This document shows, one piece after another, positions 8,021 to 17,068 of a stretch of DNA of 37,657 nt. Position 1 is the first letter of the stretch. Every line of letters begins with the position of its first letter. Source of the stretch: Chloroflexota bacterium (lineage in GTDB: Bacteria; Chloroflexota; Dehalococcoidia; Dehalococcoidales; RBG-16-60-22); the NCBI GenBank assembly GCA_016190695.1, contig JACPQC010000006.1, forward strand, positions 1 through 37,657, given 5' to 3'. The position numbers were made by a program, and so were the translations under genes. The notes under the pieces were generated by a model. It made no database searches and was not told the DNA's origin. It saw only the letters and a program-made list of their open reading frames with translations.

Positions 8021-9048
8021 CTCCTGCCCCCGGTCGGTACCAGTCCTCGCCTGGCCACCTCTTCGGCTATCTGGATGGCGTTCAGCGCCGCCCCCTTACG
8101 CAGGTTATCGGCCACCACCCACATGGCCAGCCCGTTGGGATGAGAGTTGTCCCGGCGAATTCGCCCCACCAGGACGTCATCACGCCCGGCCGCGTCCCAC
8201 GGCTGCGGGTACAGCCGCCTTGACGGATCATCCACCACCTTCACCCCCGGCGCCCCGGACAGGATTTGGCGTGCTTCCTCCGGGGACATGGGATGGGCGA
8301 ACTCCACGTGGACCGCCTCGCTGTGCGCCACCAACACCGGGACGCGCACGCAGGTGGCCGATATGGCCATTTCCGGGGCGTGCATTATCTTCCGGGTCTC
8401 CTCGATCATCTTCCATTCTTCTTTGGTGTAGCCGCTATCGAGAAAGACATCTATCTCCGGCAAAAGATTAAAGGCTATCTGGTAGGGAAAGGCCTGGCTC
8501 CGCGCCGGTCTTCCATCCAGCACATCCCTGGCCTGTGTCCGCATTTCCTCGATGGCGGCCAGTCCCGCCCCGGACACGGACTGGTAGGTATCCACCACTA
8601 TTCGCCGGATGGGGTTGACCTTGTGCAGAGGATAAAGGGCCACCACCATCTGTATGGTGGAACAGTTGGGATTGGCGATGATGCCCTTGTTCCGCCCGAT
8701 ATCTTCGGGGTTGACCTCCGGCACCACCAGCGGCACCTCCGGGTCCATCCTGAAGGCGGAGCTATTGTCCACCACTACCGCCCCACCCTGCGCCGCCATG
8801 GGGGAGAAGCGGCGGCTGACATCGTTCCCCCCGGAGACAAGGACTATCTCCGTCCCCTGGAATTCCTCGGGAACGGCCTCCCTGACCTCGACCTCCTTGT
8901 GGTCTACTGAAATTCGCTTCCCCGCGGAGCGGTCCGAGGCGAGCAGGCGGAGGTTAGACATGGGGAAATTGCGCTCTACCAGCACCTTGATGAACTCCTG
9001 GCCGACAAGCCCGGTTGCGCCCAGGATGGTGACATCATATCGTTTCAT
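8017..9048 (-). CDS. asd: Aspartate-semialdehyde dehydrogenase
   Basis: Reduces aspartyl-4-phosphate to aspartate-4-semialdehyde with NADPH, at the branch to lysine, threonine and methionine. From ATG 9048 it is 343 residues, the usual length. The N-terminal Rossmann motif is GATGLVGQEF (10-19). The catalytic Cys129 lies in ANPNCSTIQ, the substrate-binding region is SVSGAGLAA at about 157-165, and the probable catalytic His242 follows RVPVLVAH. An upstream in-frame extension would overlap dapB and is not conserved in character, so I rejected it. It begins seven bases after the dapB stop and overlaps dapA. Confidence 0.96.
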   Translation of the reverse strand: MKRYDVTILGATGLVGQEFIKVLVERNFPMSNLRLLASDRSAGKRISVDHKEVEVREAVPEEFQGTEIVLVSGGNDVSRRFSPMAAQGGAVVVDNSSAFRMDPEVPLVVPEVNPEDIGRNKGIIANPNCSTIQMVVALYPLHKVNPIRRIVVDTYQSVSGAGLAAIEEMRTQARDVLDGRPARSQAFPYQIAFNLLPEIDVFLDSGYTKEEWKMIEETRKIMHAPEMAISATCVRVPVLVAHSEAVHVEFAHPMSPEEARQILSGAPGVKVVDDPSRRLYPQPWDAAGRDDVLVGRIRRDNSHPNGLAMWVVADNLRKGAALNAIQIAEEVARRGLVPTGGRR

Positions 9049-9055
9049 TGGTCCC

Positions 9056-9844
9056 TCATAGACCGAGCAAATTGTCCAGGCCGCAGACCAGGCCGGTGCG
9101 CTTGACCACTTCCTTGACGGCCATGATGACGCCCGGCATGTAGCACTCCCGGTTGATGGTATCATGCCTGATGCTGAGCGTCTGACCGGGGCCGCCCATG
9201 ATCACCTCTTGATGTGCCATCAGTCCCGGCAAACGTACACTGTGGATGGCTATGCCCTCTACTTGCTGCCCCCGGCTGTCAAGCTCCTCACCGGGCGAAT
9301 GTGAAAACGGCCCGCCCCTGGCTGCTGACATGCCCCGTGCGGTGGAAATGGCCGTCCCCGAAGGGGCATCAACCTTGCGGTGATGGTGCAGCTCTATAAT
9401 TTCACAGTGGTCGAAATACTTAGCCGCTATCCTGGCCAGGTGCATCATGAGGACCGCCCCCAGGGCGAAGTTGGACGCGGCCACCGCACCAATCTTGTGA
9501 GCTACTGCCAACTGGTCGATCTCGGCAATTTCATCGGCGGAGAGGCCGGTGGTGCCGATGACCACGTTCACGCCATGTTGCGCCGCGAGTTGCACCGCCG
9601 GAATGGTGGCCCTGGCAATGCTGAAATCCACCATCACTTGAGGATTGGCGCTGGCCAGTATCTCCTTCAGGTCAGAGGATAAAGGCGCCTTGCCCGGACC
9701 ATCAGGCAGAGCCAGCCAGCTATCAGAGACCTGGGAATCAACAGCCCCCACAAGCTGCAGGTCGGGATCGCTGGAGACTGCCTTGACCACCTCCTGGCCC
9801 ATGCGCCCCAGCGCGCCATGCACTATGACCCTTATTGGCTCCAT
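9056..9844 (-). CDS. dapB: 4-Hydroxy-tetrahydrodipicolinate reductase
   Basis: Reduces the DapA product with NAD(P)H in the second lysine/diaminopimelate step. The 262-residue protein has the nucleotide motif GALGRMG (10-16), GTTG (97-100) and ASNFALG (123-129). The catalytic signature ELHHHRKVDAPSGTA (151-165) includes the general acid/base His pair and Lys157. It lies 31 bp after pnp and seven before asd. The order dapB-asd-dapA therefore puts three steps in one transcript, with the two products in reverse pathway order. Confidence 0.96.
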   Translation of the reverse strand: MEPIRVIVHGALGRMGQEVVKAVSSDPDLQLVGAVDSQVSDSWLALPDGPGKAPLSSDLKEILASANPQVMVDFSIARATIPAVQLAAQHGVNVVIGTTGLSADEIAEIDQLAVAHKIGAVAASNFALGAVLMMHLARIAAKYFDHCEIIELHHHRKVDAPSGTAISTARGMSAARGGPFSHSPGEELDSRGQQVEGIAIHSVRLPGLMAHQEVIMGGPGQTLSIRHDTINRECYMPGVIMAVKEVVKRTGLVCGLDNLLGL

Positions 9845-9875
9845 ACTCCCCTCTCAAGGATGCCCGGCGAGCGGA

Positions 9876-12083
9876 CTAGCTGGGTCTTCCGCGCCCGGCC
9901 TGCTCTCGCCCGCCTTCGCGGGGAGGCCTACCCCCATAGCGCGGCCCGCCGCGTGGACGGCCCCTGTCAAAAGGGCGTCCTTCAGATGGCGCGCCGCCTG
10001 CTTCCGGGGCGAACAGTGCCCGGCGGGACAGGTTTATCCTGCCCAGGTTGTCAACGCCAACCACCTTCACCGTCACCTCATCTCCCACGGAGACCTCGTC
10101 TTCCACGCGGTTCACCCTCTGAGCAGCCAGTTCGCTAATGTGCACCAGGCCTTCCTTGCCGGGGAGTATTTCCACCATGGCGCCGAAGTCCAGTATGCGA
10201 GTCACCTTGCCGGTATAGATACTGCCAACCTCGACTTCCCTGGTCAGCCCCTGGATGATATCGACGGCTTTCTTCGCCGAGGCCTCGTCGGTAGCGCCTA
10301 TTATCACCGTGCCGTCGTCCTGGACATCGATGGTGGTCTTGGTCTGCTCGATAATAGACCGGATGGTCTTGCCGCCGGTCCCGATGACAGCCCCTATCTT
10401 GCCCTGATCAATCTTTATCTTGTACATCCGCGGCGCGTAACGGCTTGGCTCCGGCCTGGCGGCGCTGATGATCATGTCCATATGGTCCAGGATGTAGAGG
10501 CGGGCATCCCGGCTCTGTCTCAACGTCTTCTCGACAACCTCCATGCTGAGGCCCTTGAGCTTGGTGTCCATCTGCACGGCAGTTACGCCGCTCCTGGTAC
10601 CGGCCACCTTGAAGTCCATGTCCCCGTAGGCGTCCTCCAGGCCGGCAATGTCGGTCAGGATTGCGAATTCGCCACCCTCGCCGGTGACCAGGCCCATGGC
10701 AATTCCGGAAACGGCCGCCTTGATCGGAATCCCGGCATCCATGAGAGACAGGCTGCTGGCGCAGACGCTGGCCATAGAAGTGCTCCCGCTGGAGCTAAGC
10801 ACCTCGGATACCAGGCGGATAGTGTAGGGGAAGTCCTCGTCCCGGGGTATCACCGGCAGCAAGGCGCGTTCGGCCAGGGCGCCGTGCCCTATCTCACGCC
10901 GGCCGGGCGAACCCATACGCTTCACCTCGCCGCTGGAAAATGGCGGGAAATTATAGTGATGCATAAAGCGCTTGCTTTCCAGCAGGCCGAGGCCGTCGAG
11001 CAACTGCTCCTGCCTGGTAGAACCCAGTGTGGCGATGGTGAGCACCTGGGTCTCGCCCCTGGTAAACATCCCTGAGCCATGTGTCCGGGGCAGCAACCCC
11101 ACTTCGCAGTGCAGTTCACGGACCTCGTTCAGGCCCCGCCCACCGGTCCGCTCGCCCCGCTCAAGTATGGCAGTCCTTATCGCCGCCTTGACCCGTTCAT
11201 CGAAGGCGGCCAGGATATCTCCTTCCGAGAAAGCCTCCCCCAGGCGTTCCACCGCCTCTTTGCCCAGTTCATCAAGCATCTGCTCGCGGAGTACCTTGCC
11301 CGGCTGGAGCACTATCTTCCCCAACCGCTCATCCACCACTCCGCCGACAGCCTGGATAATCTCTGTGTTAAGCCTGCCAGGAGGCGCCTCAAGTTTCGGC
11401 TTGCCGCAGCACTCCCGGAGCCTGTCCTGTAATTTAATAAGCTCCTGGTTGGCCTCGTGCCCGAACTTTATGGCCTCGATGAGCAGGTCTTCGGAGACCT
11501 CTTTAGCCCCGGTCTCCAGCATGACCACAGCGTCCCTGGTGCTGGCCACAATCAGGTCAAGCTCGCTTTCCTCGTACTGGGGAAGGGGGGGGTTCAGCAC
11601 CAGTTCCCCGTTGATGTAGCCGACATGCACCGCCCCTACCGGGCCGTAGAAGGGCAACTCGGACATATTAAGCGCCGCCGAAGCGCCCACCAGCGCCAGG
11701 ACGTCCGGCTCGTTCACCTGGTCAACAGATAGTACGGTGGCTATTATCTGGATGTCGTTGCGCCAGGTCTTGGGCAGCAGCGGGCGGATAGGCCGGTCGG
11801 TCAAACGGCAGGCCAGGACCGCCTCTTCGCTGGGCCGGCCCTCGCGCCTGATGAAGCCGCCTGGAATTTTGCCGGCAGCATAAAGCCTTTCCTCGTAGTC
11901 TACGGTCAGGGGCAAAAAATCAATGCCTTCCCGCGGATATTTGCTGGCGCAAACGGTGACCAACACCAGGGTATCGCCATAGCGGACGGTGACGGCGGCG
12001 TTCGCCTGTCCTGCCAGCTTACCGGTCTCGATGCTGAAGGTCCGGCCGGCAATGCTGGCCTCAAAAGTCTCTGATTTAAACAA
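9876..12083 (-). CDS. pnp: Polyribonucleotide nucleotidyltransferase (PNPase)
   Basis: Phosphorolytic 3'-5' exoribonuclease of mRNA turnover. The 735-residue protein shows two RNase PH domains (about 10-145 and 320-540). The second contains the AYGDMDFKVAGTRSGVTA active-site region. A KH domain follows with GKIGAVIGTGGKTIRSI, then an S1 domain (VGSIYTGKVTRILDFGAMVEI). The last ~40 residues form an Arg/Gly-rich tail (for example RGRPRGGPRYGGRPP), longer and more basic than in many PNPases and probably an RNA-contact extension. The start is TTG, with GAGGAAG seven bases upstream. It is 24 bp after rpsO, the standard rpsO-pnp pair. Confidence 0.97.
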   Translation of the reverse strand: MFKSETFEASIAGRTFSIETGKLAGQANAAVTVRYGDTLVLVTVCASKYPREGIDFLPLTVDYEERLYAAGKIPGGFIRREGRPSEEAVLACRLTDRPIRPLLPKTWRNDIQIIATVLSVDQVNEPDVLALVGASAALNMSELPFYGPVGAVHVGYINGELVLNPPLPQYEESELDLIVASTRDAVVMLETGAKEVSEDLLIEAIKFGHEANQELIKLQDRLRECCGKPKLEAPPGRLNTEIIQAVGGVVDERLGKIVLQPGKVLREQMLDELGKEAVERLGEAFSEGDILAAFDERVKAAIRTAILERGERTGGRGLNEVRELHCEVGLLPRTHGSGMFTRGETQVLTIATLGSTRQEQLLDGLGLLESKRFMHHYNFPPFSSGEVKRMGSPGRREIGHGALAERALLPVIPRDEDFPYTIRLVSEVLSSSGSTSMASVCASSLSLMDAGIPIKAAVSGIAMGLVTGEGGEFAILTDIAGLEDAYGDMDFKVAGTRSGVTAVQMDTKLKGLSMEVVEKTLRQSRDARLYILDHMDMIISAARPEPSRYAPRMYKIKIDQGKIGAVIGTGGKTIRSIIEQTKTTIDVQDDGTVIIGATDEASAKKAVDIIQGLTREVEVGSIYTGKVTRILDFGAMVEILPGKEGLVHISELAAQRVNRVEDEVSVGDEVTVKVVGVDNLGRINLSRRALFAPEAGGAPSEGRPFDRGRPRGGPRYGGRPPREGGREQAGRGRPS

Positions 12084-12107
12084 AAGAACACTTCCTCATT
12101 ATATTAG

Positions 12108-12371
12108 CTACTTGCGCAGTCCCAGCCGCTTTATGAGAGTATTATATCTCCCCACATCCTCGCGGCTCAGATAGCTCAGCAAGCGCCTTCTCTGGCCGAC
12201 AAGTTTGAGCAGCCCTCGCTGGGTATGGTAATCGTGACGGTTACTGGTCATATGCCTGGTCAACTGCTTGATACGGTTGGTAAGCAGCGCCACCTGCACT
12301 TCGGTCGAACCGGTATCACCCTCGCGAGTCTGGAACTCGCTTATAATTGCTGATTTTATTGCTTTGTCCAA
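12108..12371 (-). CDS. rpsO: 30S ribosomal protein S15
   Basis: Binds 16S rRNA early in assembly of the small-subunit platform. The 87-residue protein has the typical [19 protein letters not shown] and [23 protein letters not shown] segments. The start codon is TTG at 12371, with GAGGT five bases upstream. It is the first gene of the pnp-dap operon and has a clear promoter (12414-12442). The leader is only about 35-40 bases, leaving little room for an extended autoregulatory structure such as the E. coli S15 pseudoknot. Confidence 0.97.
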   Translation of the reverse strand: MDKAIKSAIISEFQTREGDTGSTEVQVALLTNRIKQLTRHMTSNRHDYHTQRGLLKLVGQRRRLLSYLSREDVGRYNTLIKRLGLRK

Positions 12372-12413
12372 TTAATACCTCGCCAAAATATTCTATGCAT
12401 ATATTAACGAACG

Positions 12414-12442
12414 ATTATAACACAAGCGGCAGTACCTGTAAA
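12414..12442 (-). promoter_or_regulatory. Promoter of the rpsO-pnp-dapB-asd-dapA operon
   Basis: On the minus strand, -35 TTTACA (12437-12442) and a perfect -10 TATAAT (12414-12419) are separated by 17 bp. This is the strongest promoter in the window. Confidence 0.8.
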
Positions 12443-12567
12443 ATCCACCCGCTCTCCCGCTGTTCTTTCTGCAATTGTATCATCTTGACAGCCAAATTCC
12501 AATATCTGGAGAGACAAAGACCTCGAAGAATTTGTCCCGGGGCCGCCGCTGTACAGGCAACTGAAAT

Positions 12568-12596
12568 TTGACAAACCGGCCCTGTCGTAGTTGAAT
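12568..12596 (+). promoter_or_regulatory. Promoter of the molybdopterin oxidoreductase operon
   Basis: A perfect -35 TTGACA (12568-12573) and a -10 TTGAAT (12591-12596) are 17 bp apart. Transcription would start near 12603, about 55 bases before the ATG at 12658. It diverges from the rpsO promoter across about 125 bp. Confidence 0.6.
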
Positions 12597-12657
12597 AGAG
12601 ATTATTACAACCCGTCCCGCCGCTATTCTCACCTTGTTCACATGGAGGTTTCGGATT

Positions 12658-14859
12658 ATGGCAATCGAGCTAGACGCCTTGCTCAGGCAGCAGATGGAAC
12701 CAACCGGCCTATACGGTCAGGCTGAAGCAGAAGTGGTCAGGACGGTGTGCCAGAGCTGTCACTGTGGCTGCGGCGTACTGGTGCACCTGAGAGAAGGCCG
12801 GATCATCAAGATAGAAGGCAACCCGGAGCACCCGCTTAACGAGGGGATCATCTGCCCCAAAGGGATGACCTCCTGGCAGGTAGTCTATCATCCCGACCGG
12901 CTCAAGTACCCGCTAAAGCGCGCCGGGGCAAGGGGCGAGAACCGCTGGCAGCGCATCTCCTGGGATGAAGCCCTCGACACCATCGCCGAGAAGCTGAAGG
13001 ATATCCTGAAAACGGATGGGCCGATGGCCATCGCCGGCACCTTCGGGGGCAAGCCGACCCGCATCAGGAACGCCATGCACAGCCTGATAAACTCTCTGGG
13101 CAGCCCCAACTCGGGCTACAGCGACGCCAGCTTCTGCTGGGGGCCTTATCCCGTAGCCGAGGTAAACACCTACGGCGGCTATACCTTCACCGAGATGAAC
13201 GCCGACGCCAGGAACAGCAACTGCATCATCGTCTGGGGCGGCAATCCAACGCAGAGTCACCCCACCTACGGGAGGCTGATATCCAACGCCAGGGCCAGGG
13301 GCGCTAAACTGGTGGTGGTTGACCCCCGTTTTACCGCTATCGCCTCAAAGGCAGACGTCTGGCTGCAGGTCAGGCCGGGTACGGACGCCGCCCTGGCGCT
13401 GGGCATGCTCAACGTAATAATAAACGAAGGGCTGTACGACAAGGAGTTCGTTGACCGGTGGTGCCTGGGCTTTGAAGAGCTAAAGGAGAGAGTGCAGCAA
13501 TACCCGGTGGAAAAGGTGGCCGAGATAACCTGGGTGCCAGCAGAGGACATCGTCAGGGTGGCACGGATGTACGCCAGCACCAGGCCAGCAACTATTTATG
13601 CCAGGGTGGCCGTTGAGACCCACCTGGACTCCACGCAGGGGATGCGGGCGCTGGCCTGCCTGGTGGCGGTCACCGGCAACATCGACGTCAAGGGCGGCAA
13701 CGTCTTCTCGGTATACCCGCGCGGCTTTTACTCCTTTCACGGCCAGCGCCGAAAGTGGTGGCGGGAAAAGGCCAATGGCGACGCCGAGCAAGAGCAGAGG
13801 CTGGGCGCCAGGGAATTCCCTTTACTCTGCGGGCCAAACTCGCCCATCGGCTCGCCCCACCCCACCACCATGGTCAGATCGGTGCTGACCGGAAAGCCCT
13901 ACCCGATAAAGGCCTGGTTCGTGGCCAACAACCTGCTGTTGTGCCTGCCCAACTCCAGCGAGGTCTACCAGGCACTGAAGAAAGTGGACTTCCTGGTGGT
14001 CTGGGAGCTTTTCATGACACCCACCGCCCAGCTCGCCGATATCATACTGCCGGCGGCCCACTGGCTGGAAACCAATAACATTATGGACGCCTACTCCAAC
14101 TACATCGCCGCCCGGCCCAGGGCGATCGAGCCGGTGGGAGAGGCCTGGGACGAGATGAAGATCGTCTTCGAGATACTGGACCGGGTGGGCAAGGAGTTCT
14201 GCTACTTCCCGGCCAGGAACGCCGATGAATATGACGACAACCGTCTGAAGGGGCTGGGCATGACCTTCAACGACCTGAAGGAAATGACCGTCCTGTCCGC
14301 GCCCATCCCTTACAAGAGGTACGAGCAGGAAGGGTTCCAGACGCCATCGGGCAAGGTCGAGCTTTACTCCGGCACCTTTGAGAAGTACGGCTACGACCCC
14401 CTGCCGCACTATGTCGAGCCGAAACCGGGGCCGGTGAGCACCCCGGAACTGGCCAGGGACTACCCCCTGGTGCTGACCACGGGGGCGATCAGGGTGTCGT
14501 ATATGCACTCCGAAGGGCGGGCGATACCCTGGCTGCGCGAGCTTGCCCCTGACCCTGAGATAGAGATCCACCCGGATACCGCCGCCCAGTTGGGCATCAG
14601 GCAGGGAGACTGGGTCTGGATAGAGACGCCCAATGTCGACGGCCGCATCAAGCAAAAGGCCAGGCTGACCAGCGGCATAGACAGCCGTGTGGTCTGTTGC
14701 GAGGCCCACTGGTGGTTTCCCGAAAAACCGGCCCCGGACTACGGGCACTGGGAGGTCAATATCAACAAGATGCTCTCTGGAGACCCCACCCCCACCGAGA
14801 CCGGCACCATCGTCCTACGGGGGCTGCTCTGCAGAATCTACAAGGCGGAGGAGAACTGA
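12658..14859 (+). CDS. Molybdopterin oxidoreductase, catalytic subunit (DMSO reductase superfamily)
   Basis: Mo/W-bisPGD enzyme of unknown substrate. From the ATG at 12658 (GGAGG nine bases upstream) it has 733 residues; an eight-codon longer form is less likely. The N-terminal [4Fe-4S] motif is C31-x2-C34-x3-C38 with C66 in GIICPKG, and one extra Cys36 inside. Cys160 in DASFCWGPYPV is at the position of the metal ligand in the cysteine-ligated branch (polysulfide/thiosulfate reductases). IIVWGGNPTQSHP (190-202) and the C-terminal molydop-binding domain from about 600 (YPLVLTTGAIR...) complete the fold. There is no Tat signal, so it should be cytoplasmic. The ferredoxin subunit begins four bases after its stop. 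No membrane anchor gene follows. Confidence 0.92.
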   Translation: MAIELDALLRQQMEPTGLYGQAEAEVVRTVCQSCHCGCGVLVHLREGRIIKIEGNPEHPLNEGIICPKGMTSWQVVYHPDRLKYPLKRAGARGENRWQRISWDEALDTIAEKLKDILKTDGPMAIAGTFGGKPTRIRNAMHSLINSLGSPNSGYSDASFCWGPYPVAEVNTYGGYTFTEMNADARNSNCIIVWGGNPTQSHPTYGRLISNARARGAKLVVVDPRFTAIASKADVWLQVRPGTDAALALGMLNVIINEGLYDKEFVDRWCLGFEELKERVQQYPVEKVAEITWVPAEDIVRVARMYASTRPATIYARVAVETHLDSTQGMRALACLVAVTGNIDVKGGNVFSVYPRGFYSFHGQRRKWWREKANGDAEQEQRLGAREFPLLCGPNSPIGSPHPTTMVRSVLTGKPYPIKAWFVANNLLLCLPNSSEVYQALKKVDFLVVWELFMTPTAQLADIILPAAHWLETNNIMDAYSNYIAARPRAIEPVGEAWDEMKIVFEILDRVGKEFCYFPARNADEYDDNRLKGLGMTFNDLKEMTVLSAPIPYKRYEQEGFQTPSGKVELYSGTFEKYGYDPLPHYVEPKPGPVSTPELARDYPLVLTTGAIRVSYMHSEGRAIPWLRELAPDPEIEIHPDTAAQLGIRQGDWVWIETPNVDGRIKQKARLTSGIDSRVVCCEAHWWFPEKPAPDYGHWEVNINKMLSGDPTPTETGTIVLRGLLCRIYKAEEN

Positions 14860-14862
14860 GCC

Positions 14863-15363
14863 ATGACCCAGCGCAACCTGCTGATCGATTCCGAGCTATG
14901 CGTGGGCTGCCAGGCCTGCGAGATAGCCTGCAAACAGGAGCACAACCTGCCCGTTGGGCCGCGCTGGATAAGGGTGGTACAGGTCGGCCCCCGCCCCGCC
15001 GGCGGCAGGCTGGTCATGAGCTTTCACCCCACCCGCTGCATGAACTGCGGCAAGCCCCCCTGCGTGGACGCCTGCCCCGAAGGGGCGATAACCAAGCGCG
15101 CCGACGGCAACGTGCTGATAAACGAGGCGCTCTGCACCGGCTGCATGGCCTGCATCGAGGCCTGCCCCTTCGATGCCCCCCAGTTCAACCAGGAGACGAA
15201 CACTGTGGGCATGTGCACATTGTGCGCCCACCGCACAGACTACGGCCTGATGCCCGCCTGTTCGCTGGCCTGCCCCACCGGCGCCATACAGTTCGGCGAG
15301 ATAAACAGCCTCATCGAAAAGAAACGGGCGGAGCGCGCCGCCAGGACTTTGTCGCGTATCTAG
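14863..15363 (+). CDS. Four-cluster ferredoxin-type electron-transfer subunit (DmsB/PsrB-like)
   Basis: This 166-residue subunit carries electrons to or from the molybdo-enzyme encoded just upstream. Sixteen cysteines form four [4Fe-4S] motifs. C13-C16-C19-C23 is CVGCQACEIAC; C59-C62-C67-C71 is CMNCGKPPCVDAC; C91-C94-C97-C101 is CTGCMACIEAC; and C118-C121-C133-C137 forms the last. The spacing is that of the DMSO/polysulfide reductase B subunits. There is no signal peptide or membrane segment, matching a soluble cytoplasmic pair. The four-base spacing implies co-translation with the catalytic subunit. The electron partner is not encoded here. Confidence 0.92.
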   Translation: MTQRNLLIDSELCVGCQACEIACKQEHNLPVGPRWIRVVQVGPRPAGGRLVMSFHPTRCMNCGKPPCVDACPEGAITKRADGNVLINEALCTGCMACIEACPFDAPQFNQETNTVGMCTLCAHRTDYGLMPACSLACPTGAIQFGEINSLIEKKRAERAARTLSRI

Positions 15364-15556
15364 CACCGGCATTTCTGACCGGTTGCCCGCAAAGGTAGGG
15401 CCACTCTCACACCTCTTCCAAACCGGGAGAGGAAAGGAGGCATGGAACTGCCGGACAATGACCGCATTCGGCCCCGGCCCCTGAACATCCCAGGTATTTT
15501 GGGAATCCCCTTTCATTTTGTCCTCTAGCAGCAAAAATTCAGACAGGAGCAGTAAG

Positions 15557-16210
15557 ATGAATGACCTTTCTCTGCAACTGGCCAAAAGAACGGCGCTCAG
15601 AAAGAAGACAAACCGGTTGCGACGCCAAGGCATCACCCCGGCCCACCTGTTCGGGCATGACATTGCCTCGCTGGCGCTGCAGGCCGATACCGCAAAGCTG
15701 GAACAGATCATACCCCGCGCGGGCACCTCGCGCCTGATAAGCCTGCACATAAGCCGCGAAAAACAGCCCAGGAGCGCCATCATCCGAGAGATACAGCGCC
15801 ATCCCATCACCGGTCAGTTGCTTCACGTCGATTTCTACGCGGTGAAGCGAGGGGAGAAGATAGAGGCCGATGTGCCCATCGTGCTTGTCGGCGAGTCCCC
15901 GCTGGTAAAACAGAAGGCCTGCATCCTAACGCACGGCCTCACCAGTCTGAGAGTGGAAGGCCTGCCCGAGAACATACCGCCCCACTTTGAAGTAGATGTT
16001 TGCTCCCTTGAGGAGCCGGACCAGGTCATTTATGTAAAGGACATCTCCCCCGTCCCGGGCGTGACCCTTATCAGCGACCCGGACCAGATGGTAGTCAAAG
16101 CCAAGATCATATCCGTTGTCAGGGAAGAAGTTGAAGCGAGACCGGCAGCGGTGAGACCGGCGGAAGAGGCAGCCACCGGGGATACGCCCAGCGAGGAGGG
16201 GGCCAGCTAA
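15557..16210 (+). CDS. rplY: 50S ribosomal protein L25 (general stress protein Ctc/TL5 type)
   Basis: Binds 5S rRNA in the large subunit. From the ATG at 15557 (AGGAGC upstream) it has 217 residues, the long Ctc/TL5 form. The N-terminal L25 domain has RTALRKKTNRLRRQGITPAHLFG and the IIREIQRHPITGQLLHVDFYAV signature. The C-terminal TL5 domain has GVTLISDPDQMVVK and an acidic tail. A TTG 13 codons upstream is rejected because it lacks a binding site. It lies six bases before the amidohydrolase gene. Confidence 0.95.
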   Translation: MNDLSLQLAKRTALRKKTNRLRRQGITPAHLFGHDIASLALQADTAKLEQIIPRAGTSRLISLHISREKQPRSAIIREIQRHPITGQLLHVDFYAVKRGEKIEADVPIVLVGESPLVKQKACILTHGLTSLRVEGLPENIPPHFEVDVCSLEEPDQVIYVKDISPVPGVTLISDPDQMVVKAKIISVVREEVEARPAAVRPAEEAATGDTPSEEGAS

Positions 16211-16216
16211 GGAGCA

Positions 16217-17068
16217 ATGATCATTGACTTCCATACCCATATATTTCCTCCCGCGATAAAGGAAGACCGCAGCGACTATGTGCGCCGGGACCCCGGCTTC
16301 GCCGCCCTTTATTCCAGCAACAAGGCCAGGGTCATCACTGCCGAGGAACTGGTCGAGAGCATGGACCAGGCCGGCATCGATATCTCCGTGATCGCCAACT
16401 TCGCCTGGGCCAGCCCCGGACTCTGCGCTGAGACCAATGATTATATCCTGGAATCGGTGGTGCGCTACCCGAAGAGGCTGGCCGGATTCTGCGCCATCCC
16501 GCCGGGGCGATTCGAGCTTGCCATCGCTGAGATCGAGCGCTGCGCCCACGGCGGGGCCAGGGGCATGGGCGAGCTCAGACCGGAAAACGACCTCCTCGCC
16601 GCCGGGCGTGAAGACCTGGCCGCCCTCTCCGGTGTACTCCAGAGGCACGGCCTTGCCCTGATGACCCACTCCACTGAGCCGATGGGCCATCTCTATCCCG
16701 GCAAGGGGAACATGACCCCTGACCTGTTACACCTGTTTATCACCCGCTTCCCCGGTATCGCCGTTATCTGCGCCCACTGGGGCGGCGGCCTCCCCTTCTA
16801 CGCACTCATGCCCGAGGTCAAACAGACCCTGGGTAATGTCTACTTCGACACCGCCGCCTCACCTTTCCTGTATAGTCCTGAGGTATACGCCTGCGTCAGC
16901 CGGCTGGTCGGGCCCGAGAAGGTGCTCTTCGGCAGTGATTACCCGCTGCTGCCGCAGAGGCGCATAATAGATGAGATCTCCGCCGCCGACCTGCCCGGTG
17001 AGGCGAAAGACCTTATCCTATCAGGCAACGCCAGGAAGTTGCTTCATCTCGACGAGGTCGTCCCTTGA
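16217..17068 (+). CDS. Amidohydrolase family protein (ACMSD-like TIM barrel)
   Basis: Metal-dependent hydrolase or decarboxylase of the amidohydrolase-2 group; the substrate is not known. The 283-residue barrel begins with the metal motif DFHTH (His6, His8). Other likely ligands are His151 in LMTHSTEP, His187 in VICAHWGGGLPFY and Asp241 in LFGSDYPLLP. These are the hallmarks of the ACMSD/2-hydroxymuconate decarboxylase branch. The start follows AAGGAGCA. Its stop overlaps the TTG start of thpR by four bases. No pathway partner is adjacent, so its job cannot be inferred from context. Confidence 0.88.
   Translation: MIIDFHTHIFPPAIKEDRSDYVRRDPGFAALYSSNKARVITAEELVESMDQAGIDISVIANFAWASPGLCAETNDYILESVVRYPKRLAGFCAIPPGRFELAIAEIERCAHGGARGMGELRPENDLLAAGREDLAALSGVLQRHGLALMTHSTEPMGHLYPGKGNMTPDLLHLFITRFPGIAVICAHWGGGLPFYALMPEVKQTLGNVYFDTAASPFLYSPEVYACVSRLVGPEKVLFGSDYPLLPQRRIIDEISAADLPGEAKDLILSGNARKLLHLDEVVP

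Noticed and set aside
9645-11075. 476-codon plus-strand frame
   Set aside because: It is antisense to dapB and pnp; composition is His/Gly/Leu-rich as expected of a shadow frame.
12372-12657. Molybdenum-cofactor riboswitch before the molybdo-enzyme
   Set aside because: The leader after the probable start site is only about 55 bases and shows no such fold.
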